From contig DASXCQ010000045.1 of NCBI GenBank assembly GCA_036491115.1, positions 1 through 64,000 on the forward strand: a DNA stretch of 64,000 nt. The letters are read 5' to 3'. The notes under the pieces were generated by a model. It saw only the letters and a list, made by a program, of their open reading frames with translations. It was not told the DNA's origin and searched no databases. Shown here one piece after another: positions 24,598 through 32,951 of this stretch. This DNA comes from DATEPR01 sp036491115 (GTDB taxonomy: Bacteria > Actinomycetota > Actinomycetes > Mycobacteriales > Pseudonocardiaceae). The position numbers and the translations under genes are program-made. Numbering within the stretch: position 1 is the stretch's first letter; each line of letters opens with the position of its first letter.

Positions 24598-26211
24598 ATG
24601 GACGCGCCCGTGCTGCGCACAGCGGCCGATCCCGCATCGGAAGCCCACCGCCGCAACGTCAGGGCGCACACCGCGCTGGCCGACGAGCTGCGCGCCCGGC
24701 TCGCCGAGACCGCGCGCGGCGGCCCGGAACGGGCCAGGCAGCGGCACGTGGAACGCGGCAAACTGCTGCCGCGCGACCGGGTGGACGCCCTGCTCGACCC
24801 GGGTTCGCCGTTCCTGGAGCTGTCCGCCCTGGCCGCGAACGGCATGTACGGCGACGAAGCACCGTCGGCCGGGATCATCACCGGCGTCGGCCGGATCTCC
24901 GGCCGCGAATGCGTGGTCGTGGCCAACGACGCCACCGTCAAGGGCGGCACCTACTACCCGATGACGGTGAAGAAGCACCTGCGCGCCCAGGAGGTGGCGC
25001 TGCACAACCGCCTGCCCTGCGTCTACCTCGTCGACTCCGGCGGCGCCTTCCTGCCCCGGCAGGACGAGGTGTTCCCGGACCGCGAGCACTTCGGCCGCAT
25101 CTTCTACAACCAGGCCATCATGTCCGGCCAGGGCATCCCCCAGGTCGCGGCCGTGCTCGGCTCGTGCACCGCGGGCGGCGCGTACGTGCCGGCGATGAGC
25201 GACGAGGCCGTGATCGTCCGCAACCAGGGCACCATCTTCCTGGGCGGGCCACCGCTGGTGAAGGCGGCCACCGGCGAGGTGGTCACCGCGGAGGAGCTGG
25301 GCGGCGGCGACGTCCACTCGCGGATCTCCGGCGTCACCGACCACCTGGCCGACGACGACGCGCACGCGCTGCGGATCGTCCGGTCCATCGTCGACACGCT
25401 CGGCCCGCGCGCCGGCCGGCCGTGGGACGTCTCCCCGGTCGAACCACCGGCCGTCGACCCCGGCGACCTGCACGGGGTGGTGCCGACCGACTCCCGCACG
25501 CCCTACGACGTGCGCGAGGTGATCGCCCGGATCGTGGACGGCAGCCGGTTCGCCGAGTTCAAGAAGGAGTACGGCGGCACGCTGGTCACCGGGTTCGCCG
25601 CCATCCACGGTCACCCGGTCGGGATCGTGGCCAACAACGGCGTGCTGTTCAGCGAGTCGGCCATGAAGGGCGCGCATTTCATCGAACTGTGCGATCGGCG
25701 GTCGATTCCGTTGGTGTTCCTGCAGAACATCACCGGGTTCATGGTCGGCCGCGAGTACGAGGCGGGCGGGATCGCCAAGCACGGCGCCAAGATGGTCACC
25801 GCGGTGGCGTGCGCGCGGGTGCCGAAGTTCACCGTGATCATCGGCGGCTCGTTCGGCGCCGGCAACTACTCGATGTGCGGGCGGGCGTACTCGCCCCGCT
25901 TCCTGTGGATGTGGCCCAACGCCCGGATCTCGGTGATGGGCGGCGAGCAGGCCGCGTCCGTGCTCGCCACGGTTCGCGCCGACCAACTCGCGGCCAGGGG
26001 CGAACCGTGGTCGACCGACGACGAGGCCACCTTCAAGAACCCGATCCGCCAGCAGTACGAGGACCAGGGCAACCCCTACTACGCCACCGCCCGGCTGTGG
26101 GACGACGGCGTGATCGACCCGATGGACACCCGCATGGTCCTGGGCCTCGGGCTGTCCGCCGCCGCCAACGCGCCGCTGGCCCCGGTCGGCTACGGCGTCT
26201 TCCGGATGTGA
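24598..26211 (+). CDS. accD1: Acyl-CoA carboxylase beta subunit (3-methylcrotonyl-CoA carboxylase type)
   Basis: A 537-residue carboxyltransferase. It starts MDAPVLRTAADPASEAHRRN with GAGGGA just upstream; an earlier in-frame start would overlap the operator. The crotonase-type halves carry LVDSGGAFLPRQDEVFPD and SCTAGGAYVPAMSDEAVIV in the first half, and NNGVLFSESAMKGAHFIELC with GGSFGAGNYSMCGRAYSPRFLWMWPNARI in the second. These match methylcrotonyl-CoA carboxylase beta chains such as mycobacterial AccD1, not propionyl-CoA carboxylase. It works with AccA1 to carboxylate 3-methylcrotonyl-CoA in leucine breakdown. Seven bases separate it from accA1. Confidence 0.93.
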   Translation: MDAPVLRTAADPASEAHRRNVRAHTALADELRARLAETARGGPERARQRHVERGKLLPRDRVDALLDPGSPFLELSALAANGMYGDEAPSAGIITGVGRISGRECVVVANDATVKGGTYYPMTVKKHLRAQEVALHNRLPCVYLVDSGGAFLPRQDEVFPDREHFGRIFYNQAIMSGQGIPQVAAVLGSCTAGGAYVPAMSDEAVIVRNQGTIFLGGPPLVKAATGEVVTAEELGGGDVHSRISGVTDHLADDDAHALRIVRSIVDTLGPRAGRPWDVSPVEPPAVDPGDLHGVVPTDSRTPYDVREVIARIVDGSRFAEFKKEYGGTLVTGFAAIHGHPVGIVANNGVLFSESAMKGAHFIELCDRRSIPLVFLQNITGFMVGREYEAGGIAKHGAKMVTAVACARVPKFTVIIGGSFGAGNYSMCGRAYSPRFLWMWPNARISVMGGEQAASVLATVRADQLAARGEPWSTDDEATFKNPIRQQYEDQGNPYYATARLWDDGVIDPMDTRMVLGLGLSAAANAPLAPVGYGVFRM

Positions 26212-26218
26212 GGGACCG

Positions 26219-28186
26219 ATGTTTCACACCGTCCTGGTCGCCAACCGAGGGGAGATCGCCGTCCGGGTGATCGACACCCTGCGGCGGATGGGCATCCGGT
26301 CGGTCGCCGTCCACAGCGACCCGGACGCCCGTGCCAAGCACGTGCTGGCCGCCGATGTCGCCGTGCGGATCGGCCCGGCCAGGGCGAGCGAGAGCTACCT
26401 GGCGATACAGCGGATCGTCGACGCGGCCCGGGAGACCGGCGCCCAGGCGGTGCATCCCGGCTACGGCTTCCTGTCCGAGAACGCCGCCTTCGCCGCCGCG
26501 TGCGAGCGGGCCGGACTGGTGTTCGTCGGGCCGCCGGTGAGCGCGATCGAGGCGATGGGCGACAAGATCCGCGCCAAGCTGACCGTGGCGCAGGCAGGCG
26601 TTCCGGTGGTGCCCGGCCGGACCGAGCCGGACATGACAGACGACCAGTTGGCCGCCGCGGCCGCTGAAGTCGGCTTTCCGGTGCTGCTCAAGCCGTCCGC
26701 GGGCGGCGGCGGCAAGGGCATGCGGCTGGTGACCGGGGCCGGTGCACTCGCCGAGGCGATCGCGTCCGCACGGCGGGAGGCGACGGCGTCCTTCGGCGAC
26801 GGCACCCTGCTGGTGGAACGGTTCGTCGGCTCACCACGGCACATCGAGATCCAGGTGCTCGCCGACACCCACGGCACCGTGCTGCACCTGGGCGAACGCG
26901 AGTGCAGCCTGCAACGGCGGCACCAGAAGATCGTCGAGGAGGCACCATCGCCGTTCCTGGACGAGCCGACCCGGCAGCGGATGGGCCAAGCCGCCGTGGA
27001 CGCGGCCAAGGTGGTCGGCTACACCGGCGCCGGCACCGTCGAGTTCATCGTGTCCGCCGACCGGCCGGACGAGTTCTTCTTCATGGAGATGAACACCCGC
27101 CTACAGGTCGAGCACCCGGTCACCGAACTGGTCACCGGCATCGACCTGGTGGAGCAGCAACTGCGGGTGGCGGCCGGCGAGCGGCTGGCCGTACCGGTCG
27201 GGCCGCCCTCCGGTCACGCGATCGAGGTGCGTGTCTACGCGGAGGACCCGGCCCGCGGCTTCCTGCCCACCGGCGGGCGGGTGCTCGCGCTGCGCGAACC
27301 GGTCGACCAGCTGCGGGTCGACTCGGCGCTGATCCCGGGCCTGGTGGTGAGCAGCGACTACGACCCGATGTTGGCCAAGTACATCGCCCACGGCCCCACC
27401 CGCGACGACGCCCTGCGCACCCTCGCGGCCGGCCTGCGGTCCGCCCTGATTCTCGGCGTGACCACCAATCTCGGTTTCCTGCAACGGTTGTTGGCCGACG
27501 AGGACGTGGTCGCCGGCCGGCTGGACACCGGTCTGGTGGAACGGTCGACGGACCGGCTGGTCGCCGACGAGCCCCCGGCCGACCTGCTGGTGGCCGCCGC
27601 GCTGGAACGGGCGCTGGCGGCCGAGCCGACCGGCGGCGACCCGTGGGACCTGCCCGGCGGCTGGCGGCTGGGCGAGCACGCCTGGACGACGTGGCAGATC
27701 GCGGTGGCCGGGCGGGAGCCGGTGCGGGTGCGGCTGCGCGGCCGGGCGTCCGCCGCCGAGGTGGCCGTGGGGGACGCGGACCCGGTGCGCGCGTCCGCCC
27801 GCCGGGACGGGACCGACCTGGTAGTGGACGTCGGCGGCACCACCAGGGCCTATGCCTGTGCGCACGACGGCGACGTCGGGTGGCTGGGCGTGGACGGTCG
27901 CGCCTGGCCGCTGACCGAGACCGAGCGGCTGTCCGCGAAGGCGGCCGACGGCGTCACGTTCGGCCCGCTGACCAGCCCGATGCCCGGCACGGTCCTGGCC
28001 GTCCGGGTGACGGCAGGCGACCAGGTCACGGCGGGTACTCCGCTGCTGGTCGTCGAGGCGATGAAGATGGAGCACACGATCACCGCACAGGTGGACGGCG
28101 TTGTCTCCGAGCTGTACGTCCACACCGGCCAACAGGTGGCCCTGGACGAACCGTTGGCTCTGGTGACCCCGGAGGAACAGCCATGA
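26219..28186 (+). CDS. accA1: Acyl-CoA carboxylase alpha subunit (biotin carboxylase-BCCP)
   Basis: A 655-residue biotin-dependent subunit. The biotin carboxylase domain (1-450) has the ATP-grasp glycine loop PSAGGGGKGMRLV (near 160), HLGERECSLQRRHQKIVEEAPSP and FFFMEMNTRLQVEHPVTE. A linker domain is followed by the biotinyl carrier domain, with Lys616 in VEAMKMEHT as the biotinylated residue. It ends 39 residues later. GAGGGACC precedes the ATG. The stop overlaps the acyl-CoA dehydrogenase start by four bases (ATGA), so the operon is translationally coupled. Confidence 0.95.
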   Translation: MFHTVLVANRGEIAVRVIDTLRRMGIRSVAVHSDPDARAKHVLAADVAVRIGPARASESYLAIQRIVDAARETGAQAVHPGYGFLSENAAFAAACERAGLVFVGPPVSAIEAMGDKIRAKLTVAQAGVPVVPGRTEPDMTDDQLAAAAAEVGFPVLLKPSAGGGGKGMRLVTGAGALAEAIASARREATASFGDGTLLVERFVGSPRHIEIQVLADTHGTVLHLGERECSLQRRHQKIVEEAPSPFLDEPTRQRMGQAAVDAAKVVGYTGAGTVEFIVSADRPDEFFFMEMNTRLQVEHPVTELVTGIDLVEQQLRVAAGERLAVPVGPPSGHAIEVRVYAEDPARGFLPTGGRVLALREPVDQLRVDSALIPGLVVSSDYDPMLAKYIAHGPTRDDALRTLAAGLRSALILGVTTNLGFLQRLLADEDVVAGRLDTGLVERSTDRLVADEPPADLLVAAALERALAAEPTGGDPWDLPGGWRLGEHAWTTWQIAVAGREPVRVRLRGRASAAEVAVGDADPVRASARRDGTDLVVDVGGTTRAYACAHDGDVGWLGVDGRAWPLTETERLSAKAADGVTFGPLTSPMPGTVLAVRVTAGDQVTAGTPLLVVEAMKMEHTITAQVDGVVSELYVHTGQQVALDEPLALVTPEEQP

Positions 28187-29334
28187 TCGACAACCGACTC
28201 GACGACGAGCACGACGCGCTGCGCAAGACGGTCGAGGACTTCGCCCGGCGCGAGGTGGCGCCCGTGATCGGCGACTTCTACGAGCGGGGCGAGTTCCCGT
28301 ACGAGATCGTCGCCGGCATGGGGCGGATGGGCCTGTTCGGCCTGCCGTTCCCGGAGGAACACGGCGGCATGGGCGGCGACTACTTCGCGCTGTGCCTGGC
28401 ACTGGAGGAACTGGGCAGGGTCGACTCCTCGGTGGCCATCACGCTGGAGGCGGGCGTGTCACTGGGCGCCATGCCGCTGCACCGGTTCGGCACCGACGAG
28501 CAGAAGCAGCGGTGGCTGCCCGCGCTGTGCGCCGGTGAGCAGCTGGGCGCCTTCGGCCTGACCGAACCGGGCGGCGGTTCGGACGCCGGCGCCACCGCCA
28601 CGACGGCCACTCTGGACGGTGACACCTGGGTGATCAACGGGTCGAAGGCGTTCATCACCAACTCCGGCACCGACATCACCGCGCTGGTGACCGTGACGGC
28701 CGTGACCGGCACCCGGCCGGAGGGCCGCAAGGAGATCTCCGCGATCATCGTGCCCAGCGGCACGCCCGGCTTCTCGGTGTCGAAGAAGTACTCCAAGGTG
28801 GGGTGGAGCGCGTCGGACACCCGTGAACTGTCCTTCGTGGACTGCCGGGTGCCAGCGGCCAACCTGCTCGGCGAGCGCGGCCGGGGGTACGCCCAGTTCC
28901 TGTCCATCCTCGACGAGGGCCGGGTCGCGATCGCCGCACTGTCCGTCGGCCTGGCCCAGGGCTGCGTCGACGAGTGCGTCCGCTACGCCCACGAGCGCGA
29001 GGCGTTCGGCCACCAGATCGGGCACTACCAGGCCATCCAGTTCAAGATCGCCGACATGGAGGTCCGCGCGCACACCGCCCGGCTGGCCTACTACCATGCG
29101 GCGGCGAAGATGCTGCGCGGCGAGCCGTTCAAGAAGGACGCGGCCGTGGCCAAGCTGGTCGCGTCCAACGCGGCGATGGACAACTCCCGGGACGCCACCC
29201 AGGTGTTCGGCGGATACGGTTTCATGAACGAGTACCCGGTCGGGCGGTTCTACCGGGACGCCAAGATCCTGGAGATCGGCGAGGGGACCAGCGAGGTGCA
29301 GCGGATGCTGATCGCCAGGGAACTGGGTCTGTAG
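28183..29334 (+). CDS. Acyl-CoA dehydrogenase (FadE19-like, branched/short chain)
   Basis: A 383-residue FAD enzyme that oxidises an acyl-CoA to its enoyl-CoA. Signatures are GAFGLTEPGGGSDAGA (FAD/substrate, near 120-135), WVINGSKAFITNSG, and the C-terminal QVFGGYGFMNEYPVGRFYRDAKILEIGEGTSEVQR. The catalytic base is Glu367 of EGTSEVQR, the position used by short- and medium-chain enzymes. Isovaleryl-CoA dehydrogenases have a small residue here, so this is more likely a 2-methylbutyryl/isobutyryl- or short-chain type, like mycobacterial FadE19 in the equivalent accD1-accA1 operon. No hmgL or enoyl-CoA hydratase gene is present in the operon. Confidence 0.9.
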   Translation: MIDNRLDDEHDALRKTVEDFARREVAPVIGDFYERGEFPYEIVAGMGRMGLFGLPFPEEHGGMGGDYFALCLALEELGRVDSSVAITLEAGVSLGAMPLHRFGTDEQKQRWLPALCAGEQLGAFGLTEPGGGSDAGATATTATLDGDTWVINGSKAFITNSGTDITALVTVTAVTGTRPEGRKEISAIIVPSGTPGFSVSKKYSKVGWSASDTRELSFVDCRVPAANLLGERGRGYAQFLSILDEGRVAIAALSVGLAQGCVDECVRYAHEREAFGHQIGHYQAIQFKIADMEVRAHTARLAYYHAAAKMLRGEPFKKDAAVAKLVASNAAMDNSRDATQVFGGYGFMNEYPVGRFYRDAKILEIGEGTSEVQRMLIARELGL

Positions 29335-29406
29335 CCATGTCGAGAAGCCGTTGCCGGCTTCGTCCCCGGTGGTGAAAGCGACCACACCGGCACCGAGGAG
29401 AACATC

Positions 29407-29814
29407 ATGGCCAAGTATCTGCTGCTCAAGCACTACCGGGGCGCTCCGGCCGCGGTCAACGACGTGCCCATGGACCAGTGGACGCCGGACGAGATCACGG
29501 CGCACCTCAAGTACATGGACGACTTCGCCGCCCGGCTGGAGCGGACCGGTGAGTTCGTCGGCGGCCAGGCGCTGGCCCCCGACGGCATGTTCGTCCGGTA
29601 CGACGGCGAAGGGCGCCCGCCGGTGACCGACGGCCCGTTCGCCGAGACCAAGGACCTCATCGCCGGCTGGATGGTGATCGACGTCGACAGCTACGAGCGG
29701 GCCATCGAGCTGGCCGGCGAGCTGTCGGCCGCCCCCGGTGCGGGTGGCAAGCCCATCCACGAGTGGCTCGAGGTGCGCCCGTTCCTGGCCTCGGCGCCCA
29801 CCATCACCGAATGA
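29407..29814 (+). CDS. DGPF (YCII-related) domain protein
   Basis: A 135-residue protein starting MAKYLLLKHYRG, with the motif VTDGPFAETKDLIAGW (near 77-93) and SYERAIELA that define YCII-like DGPF proteins. These proteins are typical neighbours of ECF42 sigma factors. Its stop overlaps the sigma factor start by four bases (ATGA), showing coupling. The preceding 72-base gap after the dehydrogenase contains GAGGAGAA upstream of the ATG. The molecular function of DGPF proteins is not settled; they are small ferredoxin-like folds and may bind a ligand. Confidence 0.92.
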   Translation: MAKYLLLKHYRGAPAAVNDVPMDQWTPDEITAHLKYMDDFAARLERTGEFVGGQALAPDGMFVRYDGEGRPPVTDGPFAETKDLIAGWMVIDVDSYERAIELAGELSAAPGAGGKPIHEWLEVRPFLASAPTITE

Positions 29815-30956
29815 ACGAGGCGCTCCTTCGCAGCCTCACGCCGAAGGTGCTCGCGATCCTCGTCCGCCGCGGAGCCGACTTCGCGGCGGCCGAGGACGCC
29901 GTGCAGGAAGCGCTGGTCGAGGCGGTCCGCGTCTGGCCTGCCGACCCGCCACGGGACCCCCAGGGTTGGCTGGTCACCGTGGCCTGGCGCAAGTTCCTGG
30001 ACGCGGCCCGTGCGGACACGGCCCGCCGCCGACGTGAGGACGTCATCGACGACGAGCCAGCGCCCGGCCCGGCGCCGTCGGTGGACGACACGCTCCAGCT
30101 CTACTTCCTGTGCGCCCACCCGTCGCTGACGCCCTCGTCCGCGGTGGCGCTCACGCTGCGCGCGGTCGGCGGGCTGACCACCCGCCAGATCGCCCAGGCG
30201 TACCTGGTGCCCGAGGCGACCATGGCGCAGCGCATCAGCCGTGCCAAGCGCACCGTCTCCGGCGTGCGGTTCGACCGGCCCGGCAACGTCGCCACGGTGC
30301 TGCGGGTCCTGTACCTGGTCTTCAACGAGGGCTATTCCGGCGATGTGGACCTCGCCGCCGAGGCCATCCGGCTCACCCGGCAGCTGGCAACCTCGATCGA
30401 CCACCCCGAAGTCGCGGGCCTGCTCGCACTCATGCTGCTGCACCACGCTCGGCGCGCCACCCGAACCGCGCCCGACGGCAGCCTGGTGCCGCTGGCGGAG
30501 CAGGACAGAGGCCGGTGGGACACTTCCTTGATCGCCGAGGGCGTCCAGCTCCTGCAGGCGGCGCTGGCCCGCGACCAGTTGGGCGAGTTCCAGGTCCAGG
30601 CCGCCATCGCGGCCCTGCACGCCGACGCGCGGGTTGCCGAGGAGACCGACTGGGTGCAGATCGTCGAGTGGTACGACGAGCTGGTGCGACTGACCGACAG
30701 CCCGGTCGTCCGGCTCAACCGAGCGGTGGCGGTCGGCGAGGCGGATGGCCCGCGCGCGGGCCTGGCAGCGCTGGAGTCGGTGGACGACTCACTGCCCCGG
30801 CATGCCGCGGTGGCGGCGTATCTGCACGAGCGGGACGGTGACCTGCCAACGGCGGCCCGCCTGTACGCCGATGCGGCCCACCAGGCCCCGAATCTCGCCG
30901 AACGCGACCACCTGACCCGCCAGGCCGCCCGCCTCAACGCCGACCGGCGTCGTTAG
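29811..30956 (+). CDS. ECF42-type RNA polymerase sigma factor with C-terminal TPR-like extension
   Basis: A 381-residue alternative sigma factor. Region 2 is in residues 8-75 (AILVRRGADFAAAEDAVQEALVEAVRVWP), region 4 in about 110-160 (TLRAVGGLTTRQIAQAYLVPEATMAQRISRAKRTV). A DUF6596-like segment (FNEGYSGDVDLAAEAIRL) and a helical extension to the end (EADGPRAGLAALE..., RDGDLPTAARLYADAAHQAPNLAERDHLTRQAARL) form the TPR-like tail typical of the ECF42 group. Known ECF42 factors have no dedicated anti-sigma factor and pair with DGPF proteins, as here. The ATG is within the DGPF stop. Confidence 0.93.
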   Translation: MNEALLRSLTPKVLAILVRRGADFAAAEDAVQEALVEAVRVWPADPPRDPQGWLVTVAWRKFLDAARADTARRRREDVIDDEPAPGPAPSVDDTLQLYFLCAHPSLTPSSAVALTLRAVGGLTTRQIAQAYLVPEATMAQRISRAKRTVSGVRFDRPGNVATVLRVLYLVFNEGYSGDVDLAAEAIRLTRQLATSIDHPEVAGLLALMLLHHARRATRTAPDGSLVPLAEQDRGRWDTSLIAEGVQLLQAALARDQLGEFQVQAAIAALHADARVAEETDWVQIVEWYDELVRLTDSPVVRLNRAVAVGEADGPRAGLAALESVDDSLPRHAAVAAYLHERDGDLPTAARLYADAAHQAPNLAERDHLTRQAARLNADRRR

Positions 30957-31007
30957 AGGTCGGTGAAATGCTGATCGCGAGCGTGCTCGAGTTGTGGTCA
31001 GCTTCAG

Positions 31008-32075
31008 TCAGACTGCGGGGATCAGTTCTTTGCTCACCAAGTGCTCCCACGCGCACGTGACGTGGTAGTCGGTGAACATCCGCGCCTTCCGCACGGTCCA
31101 ACTCCGAACGAACTGCGCGGCCGTCGTCGCGTCACGTGCGCCACCCTGGGTCGCCGCCCAATGCGTGCTTGCCAGCAGCTCCAGCTCATACGGACCTTCG
31201 AATCCTTCGATCAGGACCAGCGTGGGGGTCACCAGATGGCGTCGCACGTCTTTGCCGGTTCGCCTGATGAATTCGTCGCTTGCAACAATTCCGTTCTCGC
31301 TGGGGGCGATGGGCGCCAGCTCCTGGACGGCGGTTGTGCCGTCGCCGAACCCGGTGACGAACAAGCCTTCCATCTCCTGTATCAGATGCCTGACCGCATC
31401 ACTATAAGGGCCGTAGTTGCCCTGACTGAACTTGAGACGCAGGTCGGTAACGGCTATATTGGCGAAATATAGGAGTTTTTGAATCTCGAGATGAGATGCG
31501 CTAACCGGAGGATCATCCGGCGCCATGTCGATCTTTCGCGGAGCATAATCCTTGATGAGCTCGATCAGTGATGATCGTGCCCAGGTCATCGGGATCGCGC
31601 TTGCCCGCAGCGAGCGGCGTTCGTTGGTAGGCGGGTATACCCGCACGTCGACATTGTCGAGTTCACGAAGATGCTGTTCGATCACTGGTCGAACGTCACG
31701 CCATTCCAGGCCGCCGTTACCGGCACCAAGGGCCGGCAGTGCCAGCGACTTGAGGCCGAGTTCGCCAATTACTCGCTCGAGATCGTCCAAACCCGCTTTG
31801 ATCGACTCAATGCTGGATCGACCACGCCAGTGGCCCTTGGTGGGGAAGTTGATGATGTAACGCGGACCATCCAGCTCCGAGTTCACGACCACGAACATCC
31901 GCCCCAGTCGAACCTCGCCCCGCCTGCACGCCGCAGCGTACTGACGGAAGTTGTCCGGGAACCGCCTTTTGAACTGGAGCGCCAGACCCTTGCCCATCAC
32001 TCCGACCGTGTTGACAGTGTTGACCAGCGCGTCGACATCGGCGTCGAGGAGGTCGCCCGCAGTGTAAGTGATCAT
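31008..32075 (-). CDS. darG: DarG antitoxin: macrodomain DNA ADP-ribosylglycohydrolase with toxin-binding domain
   Basis: A 355-residue antitoxin. The N-terminal macrodomain (1-155) starts MITYTAGDLLDADVDALVNTVNTVGVMGKGLA and has INFPTKGHWRG and SLALPALGAGNGGLEW, the ADP-ribose-binding loops that let DarG remove ADP-ribose from DNA thymidines. The C-terminal part (about 165-355) has HLEIQKLLYFANIAV and a PYSDAVRHLIQEMEG pattern seen in the toxin-binding domain of DarG. Length matches the mycobacterial DarG. GGAGGAGG lies 4-5 bases before the ATG. It follows darT by 36 bases. Local base composition is lower in GC than its neighbours, suggesting transfer. Confidence 0.95.
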   Translation of the reverse strand: MITYTAGDLLDADVDALVNTVNTVGVMGKGLALQFKRRFPDNFRQYAAACRRGEVRLGRMFVVVNSELDGPRYIINFPTKGHWRGRSSIESIKAGLDDLERVIGELGLKSLALPALGAGNGGLEWRDVRPVIEQHLRELDNVDVRVYPPTNERRSLRASAIPMTWARSSLIELIKDYAPRKIDMAPDDPPVSASHLEIQKLLYFANIAVTDLRLKFSQGNYGPYSDAVRHLIQEMEGLFVTGFGDGTTAVQELAPIAPSENGIVASDEFIRRTGKDVRRHLVTPTLVLIEGFEGPYELELLASTHWAATQGGARDATTAAQFVRSWTVRKARMFTDYHVTCAWEHLVSKELIPAV

Positions 32076-32111
32076 GGCGCCTCCTCCGGTCGGCCCCTCC
32101 GGGCGTTGTCG

Positions 32112-32813
32112 TCATTGATACAGGAAGCTGGGCTGTATCTCATACTGCCTCGAACAACCGACAGTATGGAGCCTCTGACGTGCGGTGATCAGCCCATCCC
32201 GAGTAGTTACCACCACATGGGTGACCAGTGCGAGCGGTACCTGTCCGAGCACAAGCAGTTCGGCCGCCCGCCGCGTTGGCCGGTCCGCGTCATCCTGAGT
32301 GCGGCCGTACATGAACTGCGTCATCAGGTCGAAGTCGATGAAGGTGCCCAGTCCCTGGACATCGCACGTGAACCTCACGACCGGTGAGGCGGCGTTCCTG
32401 TCACTCACACACCAGGTGAGGCGCTGTTCCAGCACCGATCGCAGGCTGATGCCCAGCATCACCAGGCCGGTGTGGTCACCTTGGTACTGCGCCTTGTGCT
32501 TGAGGACCCGGTAGGGCATCGGCGATCTCGGCGTGAAGTAGAAGGGGACGTGGTCACCGACGCAGACCCCTTGTGGGTAGCCCGGACGGTCAAGTGGCGT
32601 CACGCTCGTTCGCAGGCGGACAGCCTTGATTCCCACGTCACCGACACCTTGTGCGGGTGCGGCCTCGCTGTCGGGCTTGAGGCAAGCGTCCGCCGCGATC
32701 CGCTCCAGATTGGTCCAGGTCGTGAAGTGCCAGGCGAGCCATTCGGGAGCAGCATCTTTCTGCGGAGGTCGCGATCCAACAGCCGCGAAGCCGGAATCCC
32801 GGTAGAACCGCAT
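32112..32813 (-). CDS. darT: DarT toxin: DNA ADP-ribosyltransferase (DUF4433)
   Basis: A 233-residue toxin that attaches ADP-ribose from NAD to thymidine in single-stranded DNA. The start MRFYRDSGF aligns with the mycobacterial DarT start, and leads to WLAWHFTTWTNLERI with the NAD-contacting His29. VGDHVPFYFTPRSPMPYRV (85-103) is the family NAD/DNA loop, LTWCVSDRNAA (132-142) and LGTFIDFDLM follow, and the catalytic Glu is Glu185 in RRAAELLVLGQVP. All expected active-site residues are present, so it looks functional. An upstream GTG would add 21 residues with no similarity. darG follows directly, as required for neutralisation. It may defend against phage. Confidence 0.95.
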   Translation of the reverse strand: MRFYRDSGFAAVGSRPPQKDAAPEWLAWHFTTWTNLERIAADACLKPDSEAAPAQGVGDVGIKAVRLRTSVTPLDRPGYPQGVCVGDHVPFYFTPRSPMPYRVLKHKAQYQGDHTGLVMLGISLRSVLEQRLTWCVSDRNAASPVVRFTCDVQGLGTFIDFDLMTQFMYGRTQDDADRPTRRAAELLVLGQVPLALVTHVVVTTRDGLITARQRLHTVGCSRQYEIQPSFLYQ

Positions 32814-32951
32814 GTCACCGCCAGCGCCGTGGGCAGGAACCGCGTTCCTGGCAAGTTTCGCGCAATGCCCGCGCACCTGGAACGGTAGCCGTAGGGGCTC
32901 GTCGCGGCGGGTAGGCGCGCGGTCGGTGGGCGCCCGGCGCGACCGAGCCGG

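Noticed and set aside
31008..32813. A larger defence island or prophage around DarTG
   Set aside because: No integrase, transposase, phage structural or other defence genes lie next to it; the neighbours are ordinary housekeeping or envelope genes.
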